A stretch of DNA of 64,000 bases, from NCBI GenBank assembly GCA_905221615.1, contig CAJNDT010005880.1, forward strand, positions 1,564,001 through 1,628,000, read 5' to 3'. The notes below the pieces were generated by a model. The model saw only the letters and a list, made by a program, of their open reading frames with translations, searched no databases and had not been told where the DNA came from. The number at the start of each line of letters is the position of its first letter. The stretch's first letter is position 1. A program made the translations under genes and the position numbers. This document shows, in pieces, positions 1 through 12,700 of this stretch. This stretch comes from Symbiodinium sp. CCMP2592. Taxonomy: Eukaryota > Sar > Dinophyceae > Suessiales > Symbiodiniaceae.

Positions 1-200
1 GCAACAGCAACATCAACAACAACAACAGCTACAGTGCTGCTGAGGCAACAGCAGGAGCAGCAGCAACAACAAGAACAACAGCAACAACGACAGCAGCAAC
101 AAGAGTTACCAACAACACCAACAGCACCAACACCACCACCCCCACCCCCACCACCACCAACAACAACGACCACGTCAACATCATTATCTTCATCAGCAAC
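1..200. repeat. CAA/CAG/CAC-rich low-complexity tract
   Basis: The first 200 bases are almost entirely degenerate CAA, CAG and CAC triplets. Open frames here on either strand are runs of valine, alanine or glutamine-type codons and are not evidence of a gene. Confidence 0.9.
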
Positions 201-828
201 AAAGCGACAGTAACATCCAAGAAAGAAAATCGCCCACATTGTGTTACCTGCTCTCCGAACCTCGCCTGCCTTATCCGAGAATGGGTGCCGAAAGGCCAGC
301 ACCAACAGCAGCAGAAATGAGGAGAAACAACAACCGCCACCATGACCACAGTTCCATCTTCAGACACGGGAACGACACCAACAGCAAGAAGAGGAGCAAG
401 ATCAACTTCACTCACGGACATGATAGCAAGGATGGGACGTTGGTGAACAATGGTTATCGTTGCAGCAATTTTGTAAAGAAAGCACTCGGCAGTGCTTCAT
501 CAGCCATTCGCGTAGCTCCATCAGCAGGGACCTGCTGATCGCTTCTAAAACCACTTGTCATGCCGTGTTTTGCATTCAGGCCGTGTGTTCCAAGACCCGC
601 GAACACATTATGATGCTTTGGCACCACAGCGCGGCGCCTCAGACCTGGATCAAAGTTGGTCTTCAAGACCATGCTCGTGCTTGCTCCCCCCTACCTTGTT
701 TCGATTGGATTTTAAGAAGAGACCTGCCTCGAGGTCTATGCAACAGCGGCTCCAGTCGCCGACCGTGCGACTGAGGAACTTTAACTCTTTTGCCAAGGCC
801 AAAGTTCTGAGTCACTGTCCATGATTCG
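201..828. other. No gene recognised
   Basis: Several short overlapping open frames of 70-105 codons occur on both strands, but none shows a recognisable motif, or a chain of in-phase exons bounded by AG|G acceptors as seen in the decoded genes. Confidence 0.5.
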
Positions 829-1158
829 ATGATGCTTAAGATGGCTGTGGGGCACTGCGGCAGATGCCCCAGTCCCCATCGTCAGAGTGTGAAGGCTGGT
901 CTTTTGGAGCAGTTCCTGAGCAAGGTGCTCCGGGAGGCCTCAGGGCTGCAGGAAAGTGCGCACGGAGGATGCGAGCTTTTGGATGTGATTGTTTGTCGAA
1001 CCTGTGGTTCAGGATTCCTCAACGAGAATCCTGCCTGGCATTGTTTTGGCTTGTTGCACCGCCTTGATCAGGTTCGTGGGGAGGATCCGCAAATTTCTGT
1101 GCTGGACTTGGGCTGTGGCTGCCCGGCTGCACGGCGTCACGTTTCGAAAACCCGGTGA
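829..1158 (+). CDS. Possible coding ORF, unknown protein
   Basis: A 109-codon open frame. It contains a helical stretch (GLLEQFLSKVLREASG), a CxxC pair (CRTCG) and, near its end, VLDLGCG, which resembles motif I of SAM-dependent methyltransferases but is too short to assign. Several AG|G positions inside it fall in the same phase, so part of it may be spliced out. No partner exon was found downstream. It may be an exon of an unresolved gene or chance; I do not assign a function. Confidence 0.25.
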   Translation: MMLKMAVGHCGRCPSPHRQSVKAGLLEQFLSKVLREASGLQESAHGGCELLDVIVCRTCGSGFLNENPAWHCFGLLHRLDQVRGEDPQISVLDLGCGCPAARRHVSKTR

Positions 1159-2992
1159 GTGAGCAAAACCTTTCACTGCTCGTAAGCTACTGTACCCGCT
1201 ATGCCAGGCAAGGGCGGCGACGTGAAGAAGCTCGTGAACTCCGGCCGGCGCCTTTGGTAAACGCCGGTGAGAACGATTCTATGCCCGGTCCATCTTGCTT
1301 CGATCTTGGGCAGCGCCATGAGTAGAGACCGGGCCCCGAGCTTTCGTAGGCTGGAAAGACTCCCACAGTCCCAAGGTGTGACGGTGTATTGTGGCGTGGA
1401 CGTTTCCTTCAGCTCGCTGGAGGCGAGAACGGGTACCCAAGAGGGCTTTGCGATTCTTGGGGTCTTGGGGTTAAACTGCCATAGCAAGCAGACAGATGAT
1501 AGACTTGCGGATTGGGATTAGCATGTGGTAGTGTGGCTGTCACAGCGGCTTTCTAGCAATATCGAGGCTTCCCGGTCAGGGTCCCACCGCCAGCGCAAGG
1601 TCCTCGTTCGACGCGTACAGGAGCTCCAGCAGAAACTTGCGGCCGCTAAGCCTCGCCCTTGCACTGCAGCAGTGAAGCAGTGAGTGGAGATGTGCTAACA
1701 GATGGTCCATCAAGATGTTTGCTGTGTGCCTCAGTCACGGCTAAGACTCCGGCCAGAATGCCCCGGCTCAATACGGAATTCATTCTCATTGCGCTGCAGA
1801 GCTGTCACGATCTGTACTATGCTGCCACGAGTTCGATATCAGGCACGGATCCCTCGGCCGTGTTCGAGGGTGCCCACTTGTGGAGGCGCCCGCTTGAGCT
1901 TGAGAATTTTGGGACCCTTTGCCAGCAAAGGTTTCCTTGGTCCACGGGGACTGCTGGCAGCAGCGGATTCTCGGCTGCGACCGTGCTCGCAGCATCAGAG
2001 AAAATCCGAGCAAAATTTCAGGCTGGAGCCAGCCTGGGACTTCAGCGCTAGGCAAGAACTGAAGCAGGGAGCAGGGAGTGTGATGCAGCGCTGTGTGACA
2101 GAACCGGTCAGGCACGGGACCGCCCGTTTGGACTCAATGGGGAAGACTTGGCTCGCCACTCATTGGATGCTGGCACTTTATCAGACTTCATCATGCAGGG
2201 GATGATTCCTTCATCGCATCTTGACCTCGCAGGTTTCACTTGGTGACTTCCCAGATGGCCATGGGCTGAAAATTAGCCGTTTTTGCCTTGGAGGTTCGGG
2301 GAGGCAAGCTTGATGACAGTGTGTCCCGGGAGCTTGAATGTGTGCATTCCCATGATGAGTGATAGTGGCCGTCAGCATCAGGAGAAAACTGACCGTGAGC
2401 AAAAATTCGCTCGTGTTCGTCTGAACTAAACCATCGAAGTCCCATGTTCCGCAAGTTTTGGAGATGCATGTTCCTTTCTGCTTTGTAAGTATGCGGGGGG
2501 GGGCAGGACGGTCAGCAAATGGAAGCCGAAACATCAAGGGTGAGTTTGTGCTGAGGCTTGCCATTACGCGTTCCAAAGTCAGGCAAGCACGGTGTGTGGG
2601 AACGTTTGTGCTTTTGTGTTTTCCAAACAGAGGTAACGGGGCATGGCCATATGAAGGAAACTCGTCACTGTCACGCATCACTTTCAAAGCTTGCCAGGCA
2701 TCTGTGGATGTGATGCTGCACAATGTGGCTAACCTGCACATTTTGATGATGGGTCAAGTCTTCTCAGCCGTTGATTGTCCGTGAGAACCAGGCCTCATCT
2801 CGCTTGTGCCGTGGTGGCTATTTTGTCGGAACAGTGCCAAATTCGTCAAGGCTGCCTTGCGCATGATTGATGCTTTTAGCAAATTCTGCATGCAATTGCC
2901 AGTTGCCTTACTGGGTTTTCATGTTGTGGTTGTGACTTCAAGCAGTAGAACTGTTTGCGTGCAGAATCATTTCGCTCGAGCGCGCCCGTGGC

Positions 2993-3421
2993 GTGGCGAG
3001 GGCCTCAACATGGCAGCGCACACTTGATGGTAGTCAAGCCTTGCACGATGAGTTCAAGATGCTTAAGTGGTTAGGTAGTCTGCTTGTCCCGAATCGACAG
3101 CATCTTGCTTGGATTCAAACTACAGGGGAACGATCCGCGCAGCATTGGCAACAGACTTTTCCGGATCGACTTCAGCAAGGAGGCCCTGAAAATGGTATCC
3201 AGACGTGTCCAGTGTTCCTTTGCGATGCGAGCCCGAACTGCTGGCAGGAGTGGAAGAAGGTCGAAGCAGCGCCCGACCTATGGCACCAAGATGGTGCCTT
3301 GGAGGTGGACTCGCGTGCCTTCGGAGTGATGTACACGCAGCTTGCAAGCAATGCGCTGAACACTTCGACTTGTTGGAGACGCTGCCTGGGTAAAGGGGTG
3401 ACCGGCCAAGGTTTCACTTAG
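2993..3421 (+). CDS. Possible coding ORF, unknown protein
   Basis: A 142-codon open frame whose second half (about 3,265-3,390) reads like normal protein, for example DGALEVDSRAFGVMYTQL. No family is recognised. An AG|G acceptor at about 3,302 lies in phase, so the real exon may be shorter. Weak evidence: open length and composition only. Confidence 0.25.
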   Translation: MARASTWQRTLDGSQALHDEFKMLKWLGSLLVPNRQHLAWIQTTGERSAQHWQQTFPDRLQQGGPENGIQTCPVFLCDASPNCWQEWKKVEAAPDLWHQDGALEVDSRAFGVMYTQLASNALNTSTCWRRCLGKGVTGQGFT

Positions 3422-3732
3422 CAGATGCAGTCGAGGCTTGGTTTGTCGGAGAGGGTCGCTAGGCGGAGGTACTGAAAGCACTGACACATTTTGATTTCCA
3501 ATGGAGAAGCAAGCTCATGACGAGGCGTGCCCAGAACCCTTGGTGCATTTTCCAAGCTTCATCGCCTTGGCAAAGCGCCACGTGCCGAAGCTGCGGTTAG
3601 GCATGTATGTATCGAAGATTAGGATGTTCAGGAATGGCTCTATCACATATTTATTCAAGCAGGGTCCCTGGCTGTATGCTGACTGTTGTGGTTTGGAGTC
3701 TCTAAGAGTTTGGTCTAGGTTCTCTGGATGAT

Positions 3733-3972
3733 GTGGTCGTGAAACATAAGCAGACCTGCGGTCAGGGCTTGCACCTTTGCCTGGGGCCGACGCCGTTGAC
3801 AGATTTCGTGGATACAAACAACATGAAGGCTTCGCATGGCATGTATCCGCCGTTCAGGGAGTGGCAACTCCGTAGCACTCTTTTGGGAGCAAGTCCATAT
3901 CTGGCACATCAGCACTTCCGAGCGCAGGCAGAACTGGGCCGTTTGCGGCGCATCTATGCCTTTGAAGGCTGA
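3733..3972 (+). CDS. Possible small coding ORF
   Basis: A 79-codon open frame ending in a stop at 3,970-3,972, with a balanced, helix-prone C-terminal half (HFRAQAELGRLRRIYAF). It could be a terminal exon. Nothing identifies its family. Confidence 0.22.
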   Translation: MVVKHKQTCGQGLHLCLGPTPLTDFVDTNNMKASHGMYPPFREWQLRSTLLGASPYLAHQHFRAQAELGRLRRIYAFEG

Positions 3973-4131
3973 CACCGGGTTATCGGTTGGGTGAGCGGGC
4001 TGTGCACAAGTTGATGGAGTGTAGGGCAGTGTAGGGAATCTCGAGAACCAAGCTTGCAGGTGGTATGGCCTTGGATACCGATGAGGCCATCCAGAGTCCT
4101 GCACACACCCTGATGGTGGCATCTCTGTACT

Positions 4132-4683
4132 GTGCGGATCTTTGGAAAATCAACGTCGTCGCACAACATCGCCGGTGAAGAGCGTAGGCTTCCGAACAAC
4201 GAGAAGCTTCTGGCTTGTACGTGGCATTCGCCTTCCGAAAAGAGGCCAGCTATGTGGCTAGTTTTGAGTTTCTATCGCGAACATGCTGCGTTGCTGGTTG
4301 CAGACCAGGCAGCATGGCAGGGCCAGTCAGTGACGGCCGTTTGCGTCCCCAGGCAGATTCCGGCTTTCCCGGATGTCAAGAAATTTCCGACGGCGATGGG
4401 CTCAACAGACACTTGTCACTTGCATTGCGGCATCCCATGGACAGCCGCAGGCTTGCAGTCCCTGCGTGGGCCTTCCGCGAAGCTGCCGCAGATTCCAGGC
4501 AGCCTCCATGGATGTGTCCGGTGTACAGCGCTTTGCTTGTGGCCTCGAGGTGACATTGTCAGCTGCACGGAGCCAGACCAAAGAAGTTTGCCCGGGCACT
4601 GCGACTCGAAAAAGTCATCATGGAGAGCGAATGTGGACAGTGAGCTGTTTCGCCCAACGTCGCAATCGCTGGAGTTGTCCTAG
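4132..4683 (+). CDS. Possible coding ORF, 183 codons
   Basis: One of the longest open frames in the window that is not built on a simple repeat. Composition is rich in Cys, Pro and Ser and no domain is recognised. Alternative frames over the same bases are also open for about 110 codons, which lowers confidence. It lies upstream of the kinase gene on the same strand. Confidence 0.2.
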   Translation: MRIFGKSTSSHNIAGEERRLPNNEKLLACTWHSPSEKRPAMWLVLSFYREHAALLVADQAAWQGQSVTAVCVPRQIPAFPDVKKFPTAMGSTDTCHLHCGIPWTAAGLQSLRGPSAKLPQIPGSLHGCVRCTALCLWPRGDIVSCTEPDQRSLPGHCDSKKSSWRANVDSELFRPTSQSLELS

Positions 4684-5629
4684 AAATGTTCGTTGGCCAG
4701 AATCATGAGGTGCTACGACTTGAGACTTTTCAACATTCGACTTCGACTTTCAGTTGCCAAGACTTGTGGCACGTGTTTTTCTTTGGTCCCGGCTGAGTGA
4801 AAGCTGGGTTTGGGCTGCAAACTCACGGTCATCCCCCATCATATCCCATCATCAAGTTTCGATACGTGTGCTGAGAACATGTTCGGTTTGGAGAGGGACT
4901 GCTTTTCTCCAAGAGAAGCCTGAAGCCCGGTTGTACTGAAGCAGGTGCAACATCGTCGGGGGCTCATCCCTTCACAATGCTCGACCCAAGCATGTGTGCC
5001 TGCGGCGCGGTTTTGGCTCTTGCAAGGGTCATTTGCCCCCCCTTTGTCCATGCGGGGCAGAGAGGCGGGACTGGTTGCTGCCCGCATGCGTTGCCGGCTG
5101 CTCAGGTTACATGGTACTGGTAACGCTTTCAGCCTGGGGTCGAACTTTGGGTTCTCAGCGGGCTCGTGGGGCGGATCAGGGTTGGATCTTGGGTTGAGGG
5201 CTTCACCGCCTTCAGGCTTCGGATTTGGATGACCGGTATGGTGTCAGAGATGGAACATGTTGTGGCGTCTTAGATCGATCCTTCGTTTGATTCCAACTCT
5301 GACTGATGAGCGGCTTCCTGGCTAGCAGCTGTGTTATTCTGAGGTTAACGCCCAAGCAAGGAAGGCGCAGGAACTGTCTTGTTTTTGCACTCTGAGAGTG
5401 GCACTGTGCAATCGATGGGAGGCATTCTCTCTGAAGGAGACACTTCCCTGCTACCATGCACAAGTACCGGTGCGGGCCTTTCACCGCCATGTGATCGCAA
5501 GCTGACAATGCCTGTTTTGCTCAATCGAGTATAGCGGCCTTCGTAATTACCTATACTATTTTGGGGTTCCTTATTACAATTATAGTACAATGGATCACAA
5601 AACCCTATTCTAATTATTAATGCCCCTAC
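4684..5629. other. Upstream region of the kinase gene
   Basis: No firm gene. A Gly/Ser/Phe-rich frame ends in a stop at 5,230-5,232 and might be a terminal exon of something upstream. From about 5,545 to 5,620 there is an AT-rich copy of a palindromic repeat family (GGGGTTCC followed by TTATT and AATTATAG) also found near 50.5, 51.5 and 54.3 kb. Confidence 0.4.
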
Positions 5630-7704
5630 ATGAGGCTGATTTCCAAGAAGGGCGAGGGCACCTTCTCAGAGGTGCTGAAGGCGCGGCTGGCTCCTTCAGA
5701 ATGCCCGGCAACTCCTGACCACAACGGACAGGCGCAGTCCATCAAGTCAGGGAAGCATGTAGCAATCAAATGTGACTTGGCTGCAAAGCTGCGGTTGTGC
5801 GTCGTAGTAATCGGAAAATTTGCAAGTATGCAGCTAGCGCCACTGTCTCGAAAAGCCTCGAATGACGCATGATCTGGAAACGAATGCAATGCCACGCAAG
5901 CTATTCGTTTGACGCATCAGTTGGCAGCGGAGTCTTACCGATTGCCACGGCCGAGGCATGAAGAACCATTTCGACAGCATAGACCAAGTTAACAACTTGC
6001 GAGAAATCCAGGCCCGGGGCATCCGCGACTATCGCTCCAGCAGGTAATATTGCCTTGCGACTGCCAGACGTGTTCGCAAAGTAGGCTTCCAACACCCACG
6101 CCCGTGAAATCCTCGACCCGTGATTTCCAGAGGCACTACGCAGGTTAGCCGGACATCCCAACATCATCAAGCTTCACGAGGCCGATATGTGGTGCAACGA
6201 GAGCCATGGCAATCGTTTGTTAACCCAGAACTACTCTGCCGGCTTTTCCATGCAGCCATCCGTTAACTGGCGCGGCTGCGAGGCTCAAGCGAGCATGCAT
6301 TCACGCTCTATTTATACTACGTAGCTTTGCCTTCGTCCAGAGGGCATCGAGACGGAGAATGGCCGCACGGCTCAAACCAGAGCAGACTCCCACTTGTCAA
6401 GATGTTTTTTGGAGCTCAGGCCATCTCCATGCAAACGGGAGTTGGCCTAGCCGCTTCCTTCCTTGCTCCTAGTTGGCAGCTAGGATCAGTCATGGCCATT
6501 TTGTGTTCCATGACCGTACTGAACGGTTTGGAGAGCACCTACCAAGTAGCCTCGAGACTTTTGACTGACCCGAGCTTATGCCAAGCAGCTGGTGATTTCA
6601 GGTAATCGCGCTCGCACTCCGGGATGTCCTTCGACCGAAGGGCAGTGCTGTTGTGCTGCTTGTCCAGGTAAGTCGTGTGGGCTTGGCCTGGCTTTTCAAC
6701 ATATTCAGACAGAGACAGACATACGCAAGCCCAAGCTGGGGAATTTTGGGTGCTTGAAGTGTGGAGCAGTCACGAGTGTCATGAGGTACGCGTGGAATGT
6801 GTTGCAGTGTAGCGGTGATTTTGGACAGCTCAAGACACCAAGGATTCTCCTGCTGTCCGCGGTGTGGTACTGGACCAGCGCGGTCTGGGCTGCCGTGACC
6901 AAGGAATTTTGCCTTTGATACCGTCCTGACAGTGGCCTGCCACATAACGTTGAGATAAGACATGTATCACGCATGCGCATCCGCACAGAAACACGCACGT
7001 GCACGCGGGCGCACGCACGCGCACGCACACACACACACACAGAGACACAGAGAGACACACAGAGAGACACACAGAGAGACACACAGAGAGACACACAGAG
7101 AGACACACAGAGAGACACACAGAGAGACACACAGAGAGACACACAGAGAGACACACAGACAGACACACAGACAGACACACAGACAGACGCACAGACAGAC
7201 ACACAGACAGACACACACAGAGACACACACAGAGACACACACAGAGGCACACACAGAGACACACACACAAAGACACACAGAGACACACACAGAGACACAC
7301 ACAGAGACACACACAGAGACAGACACAGAGACACACAGAGAGACACACAGAGAGACACACAGAGAGACACACAGACAGACACACACAGAGACACACACAG
7401 AGACACACACAGAAACACACACAGAGACACACACAGAGACACACACAGAGACACACACAGAGACACACACAGAGACACACACACAGAGACACACACAGAG
7501 ACACACACAGAGACACACACAGAGACACTCAGAGACAGACACAGAGACAGACACAGAGACACACACAGAGACACACACAGAGACACACACAGAGACACAC
7601 ACACAGAGACACACACACACACAGAGACACACACAGAGAGACACACAGAGACACACAGACACACACACACAACACACACACACAGACACACACAGACACA
7701 CACA

Positions 7705-7795
<91 letters not shown>

Positions 7796-9587
7796 ACACA
7801 CACAGACACACACACACACACAGACACACACACAGACACACACACACACAGACACACACACAGACACACACAGACACACACTGATTCGGCCAAGAGAGCA
7901 AGAAGAGGGGAGTATGTTGTATGTTCAGATGTGGCAATTGAAAATCTAATCTTGGCACAGGGGCCTTCTAATCTGGCTGGCACAGGGGCCCCAGCTCAAT
8001 TTTATGCAGGTACGCCAGACTGATCAGGTCTGGTATCCACCATTACGCATAGCTTCGTTGGCATGCGTTTGCGTAATGGCCGCATGCCCCCTGCAATCGT
8101 GTAGGAGTGACCCTCTGCTCCCATGTGCTAGGGAGGTTCACACACACACAGCCCCACCTTGGGGCGACTGTGTGCAGTGGAATAAAACCGCGCCAGGGCT
8201 CCAAGACCTAAAACGAACCCCAAACTAAACCACAAGACCCTGTGGGCTGCAATGCCCGTTTGCAAAGCTTGTTGATGTGGTCCAGAATGAAGCAATGTTG
8301 CGGTAGTCCAAGCTGTGGTGAGGCGTTAAAGTTAGGGTTCAGGACTGTCCTTCAGCTGGGCACGCAAGCCCCCAGAAGCGACAGAGGGGAAGGACGGCTG
8401 CTCAGCTGCCCTTGCGAGGGCCCAGATCCAGCCAGGGACTGTTCCTCAGCTGGGCGCGACGGCCCCCAAAGGCAACAGTAATAAGGGTTAACAGAGAAGA
8501 CTGCTACCCAGCTACCCTCGAAGGGGTCCAGGGCTAGCAGCTTCTAACCAATGTATTGCACATGTGGTTGTATGTTGTAATTAGGGTGGTGAGATTAGGG
8601 TGAGGACACTCCTTCCAGCTGCCATCAAAGACCCAGGAACGGAGTGACTACAGCCCAGCTACCCGAGCAGGGTCCAAGGCCAGTAGCAGGATTAGGGAAC
8701 TCCACCCTCCAGCTGTGTAGCAAAAGACACCCAGGAGCGGCGGACCATCCTCCAGCTGTGCAGAAAAGCACCCAGGAGCAATGGAATGAGAGGTACCACG
8801 TCCTGCGTGGTCCTCAACTTAGGGTGTGGGGTTAGGGGGAGAGAAAAGCGAGAGGCCGAGTACTCTCCGAAGAGAGCGCTGTTTCACTTGCTGTAGACAT
8901 TGTTACCGCATCTGCCCTCATGTCAGGTGCACATGCCCTTGCAGTCCCTGAGGAATAAAGAAGCGGTAGAATAGAGGGCAGACTAGCGAGGTAGCACCTG
9001 CTCACTAGACGCACTTTACAGCATTAGCCGTTCCTTACTGCACCTGCACTCATGTCAGACTCACATGCGAGCATCAGAGAGAGAGAGATAAAGTAGCATC
9101 GGGAGATTCTGAACGATCTGAACGAAGGCTGAACACCCGGTTCATCACCGGTCTCCCCGGAGGGTCACCACGGCGCCATGACGGAAAGCCGTTGCTCTGG
9201 AGTCTCAACGACCCACGCTGATCACACAGCTGGATTCGGCCAAGAGAGCAAGAAGAGGGGAGTATGTTGTATGTTCAGATGTGGCAATTGAAAATCTAAT
9301 CTTGGCACAGGGGCCTTCTAATCTGGCTGGCACAGGGGCCCCAGCTCAATTTTATGCAGGTACGCCAGACTGATCAGGTCTGGTATCCACCATTACGCAT
9401 AGCTTCGTTGGCATGCGTTTGCGTAATGGCCGCATGCCCCCTGCAATCGTGTAGGAGTGACCCTCTGCTCCCATGTGCTAGGGAGGTTCACACACACACA
9501 CACACACAGAGACACACACAGAGACACACACAGAGACACACACACAGACACACACACACACACACACACAGAGACACACACACACAG

Positions 9588-9621
<34 letters not shown>

Positions 9622-9683
9622 ACACACGCAGACACACACACACACACACAGACACACACACACACACACAGACACACACACAG

Positions 9684-9747
<64 letters not shown>

Positions 9748-12700
9748 ACGTGCCCACCCACCCACCCACCCACTCACCCACCCATCGCAGGCCGGAATGT
9801 CTTGCTTTCACCGCCACTAGCCGCGCGCTCGTCTTCTGGTGTCTTTTGTGCGTATGAGGATAATCATGAGCAAGACCGCGATGGCAAGCTCTCCGGGTCC
9901 CTGCTCCCTGTGCCGGTGTGTCCGGCATGGGGGCAGGGATTTCGGAGAGATTCCTTTTCTTGGCACCTTTGGGACAATCTGCCCGAGGGTGCCAAGAAAG
10001 TTGTCGTGGTTTGCTCGGGTGCGCATTGGAGTGTAAGTGTTTGGACCTTCCTGCATGCTGTGCTTGCCTTTGTCAGGAAATGATATAACCTTCAACGACG
10101 ACCCCGCCTATGTTGCTGACTGCATGCGGCGCATGATTCAGGCGGGCTGCCTTTTTTTTATTTTTTATTTTTCTTTGCTTAGAACTCCCATGCGTGTCCC
10201 CCTCTGCGCTCCTCTACATGCCCTCTCTGCCTTTGCAGGACTTCGCCTGGTACAATGTGGAAGTGAAGGTCCTGGATGTTGTACCATCCCAGGACATACG
10301 GCCAACGCCGTCGCCGTGACTGCACATGCCCATGCGGGTTTATTGAGGGGTGACTCTAGGCGTATAAAAGAAGGCACACGGAGAAACACTGCGTTGCCTT
10401 GCTTTCACAACCGCTGCGCGCGTCTTGGCAATTGCAGTGACGCGTCCAAGCAGTCCGTGTGTACCTGTGCCACTTTGCTTGGCTCCGGAGAAGCCTCTGT
10501 GCATTAAGTTACGAGGCACCATCTGCATTCGTTGGTCGGTGTTTTTGCATGATGCATGATTACTCTGCTGCGCCGTTCTTCTGTTGCTTGCCGCGTCGCC
10601 TGCAGATACGGAACCGGGCCGAGGCAGGGTAGTCCAGTAAACCTGTGCCGCCGCCTCGCCGTGCACTCTATGCTCGCAGGCTGGCTGTCTGATCTGCCTG
10701 AAATGGCTGCCTGATCCTAAGCTCGTTTGTTCTGAGACACGTCTGTTGTTCGCATCATGCATCCGGAGTTCCCGTGGGACATGCACTGTGTCGTTTGCGT
10801 CTAGGCACAGCAGGAGTGAGTAGAGGTCTCGTACCTCCAGCATGCACCTACTGCACTTTAAAGAACACGCTGCAGTCGTGTCGTGTCTTCTGTTGGGTGT
10901 TTGTTCTTGTGCGATTGTGGTGGCATTTTTTTCGGCTCACAGTGTCGTTTCTGCTAGCACGTGTGTGCAAGACGCGCGTCGCATATCTCGTGCTGTTAAT
11001 CCCGCTCTCTCTCATGGCTCGCTGGGCGGACATGACCGACGAGACACTCGAGGCTGCATGTGTGCTCACGCGCTTGTCTTCATCCGAAGCGTCTTCTGTG
11101 TGCTGTCCTGCATCTTTGCAAGGTTTCGCCTTGGAACTGGCCTGTCTTTCGCCGCAACTATATGCAAGCGTTCTGCAAGCTTACAGTGCACCCACACACA
11201 CACACACACCCACGCACACACACACCCACACACACCCACCCACACACACCCACCCACACACGCCCACACACACGCCCACACACACACGCCCACACACACA
11301 CACGCCCACACACACACACGCCCACACAACCCCACACACACGCCCACGCAACCACACACACACGCCCAGAGCAGTTGTCGGACTTGTGGGGGTAGTGTAG
11401 TGGTAGCTTTGGGATATCTGTTTCAGCCAACTTTCAGTTTACAAATCATTCATACTGAGGCTCCGTTTTGGGCTGAGTGCTTCAGGATCTCAACCTACAT
11501 GGCAACAGGAGGCTCCTTTCAGAAACCTGGAAGTTCCCCGAGTCGTTTCGAAACGCTGGGGCATGTTGGATGCTAAAGCGGACTGCCGGCTCTAGAGAGC
11601 CTTTGCCAGGACATTTTGGCAGAGCTTGGTGCAGCGCTGGTCTATCCCTCTACGAGCATATGGTTGACATATGTCCCACAGGCCAGCCCAAGAAAATCAC
11701 AAGGACATGCGCAGCTTCCGGCCGGTGCCAAAGCAGGCCTTGACCTATTTCTTGGTGCAGATCTTTGCGTGGCTTGCGGGGCTCAACATCTTTGAAGGCC
11801 GGGCACCAGGAATGCTACTGAGTTTGACTCGAGCTTGTCCGAAGGCGTCAAAGTGGCAGTCATTGCAACATGCTGGCACGAAGAGTTACGAGGATGCATT
11901 CTGACATGATGCGGAATGATCGATGCTTGTGAAGGAACCTTCACTCGCTCCAAAAGCGGCAACATGGCAGGATGGAGTTTTGACTTCGCTTGGCTGTCAT
12001 CTGGTTCTGGTAGCGGTCGGCAATACAGGCTTCTTGCGATTGATCAGCCCGCATGTACACAGCCATCAGAATCTAAACCTGAAGGCGTTTCTATCCACGG
12101 GACTTGCATCCGAAATCCTACGTTTCAAAGTATTCGTAGGATGCCTTTCCTCCAACGGCGAACAGCCGCGCTCCGTGGATGTGAAGGAATGGAAGCAACA
12201 GATCCTTTGTGCAAAGTGGCAAGTTGACACGCAAAGGTATGAGCTTCGGCACTTGGCAGCTTGCTGGGTCTGCGCAGCTCGGCAGGGCCAGGACTGCTGC
12301 AGCTCGGAGCCCTCTGTCTCACCCCGCGTCCCTCAAGAGTGCACCGAGGTATTTTTATGGTCAGCTCTTCACCGTGGCGGCACTGGCTCTCGATGCGCCG
12401 AGCACTTCGGAGGACATACAATAGAACATTTGATAAAGGTAAATTTTAAAGTTGCCTCTTTCCAGCAGCTCATCGTAAGACGTTTCGCGCCTATTTCAAC
12501 ACGCCTTTAAGGCATCGTGTTCGTGGTAAAGGCCATAGAGCCTCTCAGCACTGCGCTGCTTGCGATACCGGTGCTGCGACAGAGCTTCCAGCCGCAGCTG
12601 TTTCTGGCAATCGTTGTTGCATCTTGGCAGCAAAAGCGAAAGATTGCCATTGCATTGTCCGTTTTTGAGCCACGGGAAGAGCGGTCATACGTTTCTTGCT

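Noticed and set aside
6705..8023. Open frames of 230-417 codons on both strands
   Set aside because: They read through the CACAGA/CA microsatellite and encode only short-period repeats.
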